Positions 49,567-52,825 of a stretch of DNA of 52,825 bases are shown here, piece after piece. The position numbers and the translations under genes were made by a program. Numbering within the stretch: position 1 is the stretch's first letter; every line of letters starts with the position of its first letter. The stretch lies in assembly GCA_903825565.1 (NCBI GenBank), contig CAIKBD010000238.1, positions 1-52,825 on the forward strand, given 5' to 3'. The stretch comes from an uncultured Anaerolineales bacterium (GTDB taxonomy: Bacteria; Chloroflexota; Anaerolineae; UBA4142). The notes below the pieces were generated by a model. The model was not told the origin of the DNA. It searched no databases and saw only the letters and a program-made list of their open reading frames with translations.

Positions 49567-49656
49567 ATGGAAGACAAGCGCAGTGTCGCGCCCGATCCGC
49601 TGGGGTCATCGAAGGAGGTGATGCGAGCGAATCTGAACCGTTTGCGTTTTGCCTAA
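49567..49656 (+). CDS. Possible 29-residue leader peptide upstream of phnD
   Basis: This 29-codon frame (MEDKRSVAPDPLGSSKEV...) begins about 4 nt after a predicted transcript start and ends 35 nt before phnD. An internal GAAGGAGGTGATG forms an unusually strong Shine-Dalgarno followed by a second in-frame ATG at 49621, giving an 11-residue version. It may be a leader peptide or simply the remnant of a start region. No homology is recognised. Confidence 0.4.
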   Translation: MEDKRSVAPDPLGSSKEVMRANLNRLRFA

Positions 49657-49691
49657 TCGGACCGAAATGATTTCCAAGAGGAGAAGAAGAA

Positions 49692-50906
49692 ATGAACAAG
49701 TACGTGTTGCTTGCGGTTACGTTGCTCGTCGCGCTGGCGGCGATTGTGGCGTGCGTGCCTGCGCCGACGCCGACGCCGGTGCCGGCAAAGCCGACGGATG
49801 TGCCGAAACCGACCGAAGCGCCCAAGCCAACAGTCGCGCCAACCAAAGCGGCTGAACCGACGAAAGCGCCCGAACCGACCAAAGCGCCCGCGGCGACAGC
49901 GGTTCCCACCAAAGCGGCTGAACCGACCAAAGCGCCAGAGCCGACGAAAGCCGCTGTCGCGCCGACGCCAACTACCGCGCCAATGAAGTGCGAAAAGATG
50001 GCGAATCCGCCGACCGTCGCCGCGGGGCAACCCGGCGCGCCGGACAAACCCATCGTGATCACGTTCGTCCCCTCCGGCGATACGGCGAAAATCGCCAAGG
50101 GTGGCGACCAGATCGCCGAGTGCTTGAACAAGATCACCGGTTTGACGTTCGCCCCCGTTTCCGTCGGCACGACGTTCGCCGCCTCCATCGAAGCGATGGG
50201 CGCGAACAAGGCGCAGATCGGTTTCCTCAACACATTCTCCGTGTTGCTCGCGCGCCAAAAGTACGACATTGATCCGGCGCTCGCCGTGATGCGCAAGTAC
50301 AACACGAACGCGATTGATCCGGACAAGGCGGACGCGGGTAAATTGACTGCGTACTACAAAGGGCAATTCATCGCCAAGAAAGATTCCGGCATCAAGACCT
50401 ACGCGGATTTGAAAGGCAAGTCCTTCTGCTTTGTCGATCCGAACTCGACCTCCGGCTACATCATTCCGCAAATCGTCCTCAAGGCGAACGGCATCAATCC
50501 CGACAAGGATCTCAAAGCCGTCGTCAACGCGGGGTCACACAACAACGTGGGTCTCGGCGTGTACAAGGGCGATTGCGATGCGGGCGTCTCCTACGTGGAC
50601 GTGCTGACGGACGCCGCCGCGAACCTTGCCAAGACGTTCCCCGACATTGCCGACAAAGTGGTGCCGTTCGCGCTGACCGAAAAAATCCCGAACGACGGCG
50701 TGCAATTCGTCAAGGGATTTGATCCCAAGGTGAAAGCCGCCATCGTGGATGGTTTGGTGGCGATGGCGAAGGATCCCGGCGGCAACGCCGTCCTCCGCAG
50801 TATCTACACCATTGATGATTTCCAAAAGATTGACACCTCTTTCTACGCCGAATTTGAAAACGTGCTGAAGAAAGCCGGCGTTGATCCCGCGGCGCTCGTC
50901 AAATAA
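49692..50906 (+). CDS. phnD: Phosphonate/phosphite-type ABC transporter substrate-binding lipoprotein
   Basis: This 404-residue lipoprotein has an N-terminal signal peptide with Cys21 after LAAIVA (lipobox). A roughly 75-residue low-complexity linker of PTKAAEP, PTKAPEP-type heptapeptides follows. The type II periplasmic-binding domain of the PhnD/PtxB family starts near residue 110: PIVITFVPSGDTAKIAKGGD, GANKAQIGFLNTFSVLLARQ, KTYADLKGKSFCFVDPNST and SHNNVGLGVYKGDCDAGVSY. The family binds phosphonates, phosphite, phosphate or thiamine-type ligands. No C-P lyase is in the window, so the ligand is undecided. AGAGGAGAAGAAG precedes the ATG. Confidence 0.91.
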   Translation: MNKYVLLAVTLLVALAAIVACVPAPTPTPVPAKPTDVPKPTEAPKPTVAPTKAAEPTKAPEPTKAPAATAVPTKAAEPTKAPEPTKAAVAPTPTTAPMKCEKMANPPTVAAGQPGAPDKPIVITFVPSGDTAKIAKGGDQIAECLNKITGLTFAPVSVGTTFAASIEAMGANKAQIGFLNTFSVLLARQKYDIDPALAVMRKYNTNAIDPDKADAGKLTAYYKGQFIAKKDSGIKTYADLKGKSFCFVDPNSTSGYIIPQIVLKANGINPDKDLKAVVNAGSHNNVGLGVYKGDCDAGVSYVDVLTDAAANLAKTFPDIADKVVPFALTEKIPNDGVQFVKGFDPKVKAAIVDGLVAMAKDPGGNAVLRSIYTIDDFQKIDTSFYAEFENVLKKAGVDPAALVK

Positions 50907-50917
50907 ACGTATGCCCA

Positions 50918-50957
50918 AACCTGACAGGTCTTGCCCCAAGCGGACCTGTCAGGTTTT
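50918..50957 (+). terminator. Intercistronic terminator between phnD and phnC
   Basis: A perfect 13-bp stem (AACCTGACAGGTC at 50918-50930 with 50943-50955), 12-nt loop and TTTT follow the phnD stop. It probably terminates part of the transcripts so that the binding protein is made in excess over PhnC and PhnE. Confidence 0.82.
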
Positions 50958-50977
50958 CGTCATTTGTTGGAGACTGT

Positions 50978-51736
50978 ATGCTTCAAGTCGAAAAGCTTTT
51001 CAAGACCTATCCCAACGGCACGCAGGCGCTCAAGGACGTTAGTTTCCAAGTTGAAGATGGCGAGTTTCTCGCGGTGATTGGTTTGAGCGGCTCGGGCAAA
51101 TCTACGCTCTTGCGGTGCATCAACCGCTTGATCGAACCCACGTCCGGCAAAGTGATTTGGAATGGCATGGATGTGACCGCGCAATCTTCCGCCGATATGC
51201 GGAAGGTGCGCCGGCAAATCGGCATGATCTTTCAACAGTTCAACCTCGTCAAGCGATCCTCCGTGATGACGAACGTGTTGTCGGGGCGGCTGGGTTACAT
51301 CAGCCCCTGGCAAAGTCTCGCCAATTATTTTTCCGCCGAGGACAAACAACGCGCGCTGACCAATCTCGATCAAGTCGGCTTGCGCGAAAAGGCGTACGTC
51401 CGCGCCGATTCGCTGTCGGGCGGGCAACAGCAACGCGTGGGCATCGCGCGCGCGTTGATGCAAGAGCCAAAGTTGATCTTGGCGGATGAGCCGGTCGCGT
51501 CGCTCGATCCGGTGCTCGCCCATTCGATTCTCAAATACCTCGAACAGTTGAACAAGGAAAAGGGCATCACGGTTTTGTGCTCGCTCCACTTTCTCGATCT
51601 GGTGCACCGGTACGCGACGCGCGCAATCGCGCTCAAGGATGGCGAACTCGTGTTTGAGGGCTTGCCGAAGGAAATTGACGACGCGCAATTCAAAGCGATC
51701 TATGGGCAAGAAGCCGAGCGCGTCAGCATCGTGTAA
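50978..51736 (+). CDS. phnC: Phosphonate ABC transporter ATP-binding protein
   Basis: This 252-residue ATPase of the PhnC family has Walker [22 protein letters not shown]-loop FQQFNLVKRSSVMTNVLSGR, signature LSGGQQQRVGIARALMQEPK and Walker B LILADEPVASLDP. The run LVKRSSVMTNVLSGRLG is typical of PhnC rather than other importers. TTGGAGACTGT precedes the ATG. It energises PhnE, encoded 108 nt downstream after a repeat hairpin. Confidence 0.96.
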   Translation: MLQVEKLFKTYPNGTQALKDVSFQVEDGEFLAVIGLSGSGKSTLLRCINRLIEPTSGKVIWNGMDVTAQSSADMRKVRRQIGMIFQQFNLVKRSSVMTNVLSGRLGYISPWQSLANYFSAEDKQRALTNLDQVGLREKAYVRADSLSGGQQQRVGIARALMQEPKLILADEPVASLDPVLAHSILKYLEQLNKEKGITVLCSLHFLDLVHRYATRAIALKDGELVFEGLPKEIDDAQFKAIYGQEAERVSIV

Positions 51737-51738
51737 TT

Positions 51739-51844
51739 TTTGATTGCTGATTTTTGATTTTTGCTTTGCCGATTGCCAGTGCGGAAGGGCGCGCGCAATC
51801 CGAAATCCGAAATCAAAAATCAAAGATCGAAAATCGGAAATCCT
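51739..51844 (+). repeat. Long inverted heptanucleotide arrays before phnE
   Basis: Left arm (51739-51775): TTTGATT, GCTGATT, TTTGATT, TTTGCTT and so on. Right arm (51797-51844): AATCCGA, AATCCGA, AATCAAA, AATCAAA, GATCGAA, AATCGGA, AATCCTA, running without a break of register into ATG 51845. The arms are mutually complementary. There is no Shine-Dalgarno between the array and phnE. This is the longest and cleanest example. Confidence 0.93.
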
Positions 51845-52825
51845 ATGAATCTATCCGCAATTTCTTCTCCCCGCAAAAACCCTGTGCTTGCCGGCGCGCT
51901 TTCATTGCTGGTGCCGGGCGCAGGGCAAATTTACCTCGGGCGCGTGTGGCGCGGCATTACGCTTTTGGTGAGCATCCCACTATTGGGGTACCTGATTCTG
52001 TGGGGCTTGATCAATTTCAAAATCGGGATGGTGCAAACCGGCACGATGATGACAAGCTGGCTGTTTGCGCCGTTCATCGCGCTCTGTGTGTGGAACGTGC
52101 TCGACGCGTACCGCGGCGCGCAGGGGCAAGCGGTCAACCTCGGCTGGGCGTTGCTGTGTGCCGCGATCATTCTGTACTATCTCGCGTGGCAAGTCACCGA
52201 CATTAACCTGGACCGGCTCGTGACGCGTTTCAACGACGCGGTCAAGGTTGCCAATAACTTGATCCACCCCGACTTGGCGGTGCAAGACGAGCAGGGCAAT
52301 TGGACGCCGAGCGAAAATTTCGGCGACATTTTTGGACGCGTGGCGGACAAGCCCGCGCCGGGTTGGATGGTGCAGGTGGGCTGGGCGGCAAAGGGGCAAC
52401 TCGTGCCGCAGTACCAAGCCGGCAAATTGATCGAGACGATTGCGATTGGGTTGATCGCGACGATCCTTTCGACGTTGCTCGCCGTGCCGCTCAGCTTTTT
52501 TGCCGCGCACAATATTATGGCGCGCATCCCCGGCGGCACGCTCATCTACTATGCGATGCGGACGATCTTGAACGTCGTGCGCGCGGTGGATACGGTGATC
52601 TGGGGCTTGCTCGTGATCGTGTGGGTTGGCTTGGGCAATTTCGCCGGCGTGATCGCGTTGACGATTCACTCGATTGCCGCGCTCGGCAAGTTGTACTCGG
52701 AAGAGATCGAGCACATTGATATGGGACCCATCGAAGCGATCACGGCGACCGGCGCAAACCTGGCGCAGGTGATCCGCTTTGCGGTCATTCCGCAAATCGT
52801 GCCGCCGTTTCTCGCGTACACCTTG
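51845..52825 (+). CDS. phnE: Phosphonate ABC transporter permease, 3'-truncated, with N-terminal TM2-like extension
   Basis: The frame stays open from ATG 51845 to the window end (327 codons). The C-terminal part is PhnE-like: AGKLIETIAIGLIATILSTL, LLAVPLSFFAAHNIMARIPG, VRAVDTVIWGLLVIVWVGLG, and the EAA loop EEIEHIDMGPIEAITATGAN. Before this lie about 120 residues not found in ordinary PhnE (about 260-290 aa total): LSLLVPGAGQIYLGRVWRG, the PGxGQxYxGR hallmark of TM2/DUF5683-type domains, plus extra TM helices. A short extracytoplasmic loop follows (residues about 125-195). The start abuts the repeat array. The protein completes the importer with PhnC and PhnD. Confidence 0.88.
   Translation, partial: MNLSAISSPRKNPVLAGALSLLVPGAGQIYLGRVWRGITLLVSIPLLGYLILWGLINFKIGMVQTGTMMTSWLFAPFIALCVWNVLDAYRGAQGQAVNLGWALLCAAIILYYLAWQVTDINLDRLVTRFNDAVKVANNLIHPDLAVQDEQGNWTPSENFGDIFGRVADKPAPGWMVQVGWAAKGQLVPQYQAGKLIETIAIGLIATILSTLLAVPLSFFAAHNIMARIPGGTLIYYAMRTILNVVRAVDTVIWGLLVIVWVGLGNFAGVIALTIHSIAALGKLYSEEIEHIDMGPIEAITATGANLAQVIRFAVIPQIVPPFLAYTL

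Noticed and set aside
1-52825. tRNA or rRNA genes, insertion sequences, attachment sites, replication origin
   Set aside because: No cloverleaf-like segment, transposase, integrase, terminal inverted repeats with target duplications or DnaA-box cluster could be seen by eye; a covariance or profile search would be needed to exclude short RNAs.

Overview
The window is 52.8 kb of GC-rich chromosomal DNA, densely packed with bacterial genes. Many reading frames are preserved antisense because of codon bias, and those were ignored. Several traits fit Chloroflexota, probably an anaerobic Anaerolineae-like lineage. These are Pro/Thr-rich linkers right after membrane anchors or lipoboxes, a corrinoid methyl-transfer operon feeding folate, NiFe-hydrogenase maturation genes, a split respiratory complex I, and FemAB- and TraB-type orphan proteins. 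The taxon is inferred; no rRNA or tRNA gene is visible, and no transposase, integrase or CRISPR array was found.

Layout. 1-1.7 kb: end of hypA, hypB and an MBL hydrolase, closed by a strong terminator. 1.7-8.1 kb: a GbsR/MarR-type regulator, a fused double MacB-type permease, an HlyD-type adaptor, two unrelated methyltransferases and the ABC ATPase, probably one exporter operon. 8.1-16.7 kb: accessory metabolic and membrane genes, including two DMT transporters, a CPBP protease, YbaK, an oxidoreductase, a ferredoxin, an orphan CoxM-type flavoprotein, YwbE and a GT-B glycosyltransferase. 16.7-24.9 kb (minus): a small membrane protein, then nuoA-H-J-K-L-M-N, the membrane arm of complex I without B, C, D, E, F, G or I. 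24.9-27.9 kb: a FemAB-like transferase and a RamA/RACo-type corrinoid activator. 27.9-35.9 kb (minus): methyl-H4folate methyltransferase, corrinoid protein and UroD-family methyltransferase, followed by a complete branched-chain-amino-acid-type ABC importer (K, G, F, H, M), behind a perfect-consensus promoter. 36-41.3 kb: a PAS/GAF histidine kinase, a TetR regulator with its DinB-fold target, and DegV. 41.5-45.6 kb: a tightly coupled operon of FGGY kinase, GNAT-like protein, TraB-family protein and a second GNAT-like paralogue. 45.6-52.8 kb: uvrA (minus), a membrane protein behind four 61-bp promoter repeats, and phnD-phnC-phnE, with phnE running off the end.

The main biological story is a probable methyl-group-harvesting module: import by Liv, demethylation by UroD-MT plus corrinoid protein, transfer to folate by MeTr, and repair by the activator. 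The most unusual features are nine arrays of 7- or 8-nt degenerate repeats lying at the 5' ends of genes, the quadruplicated 61-bp promoter unit, the TraB sandwich operon, and the exporter operon carrying two methyltransferases.
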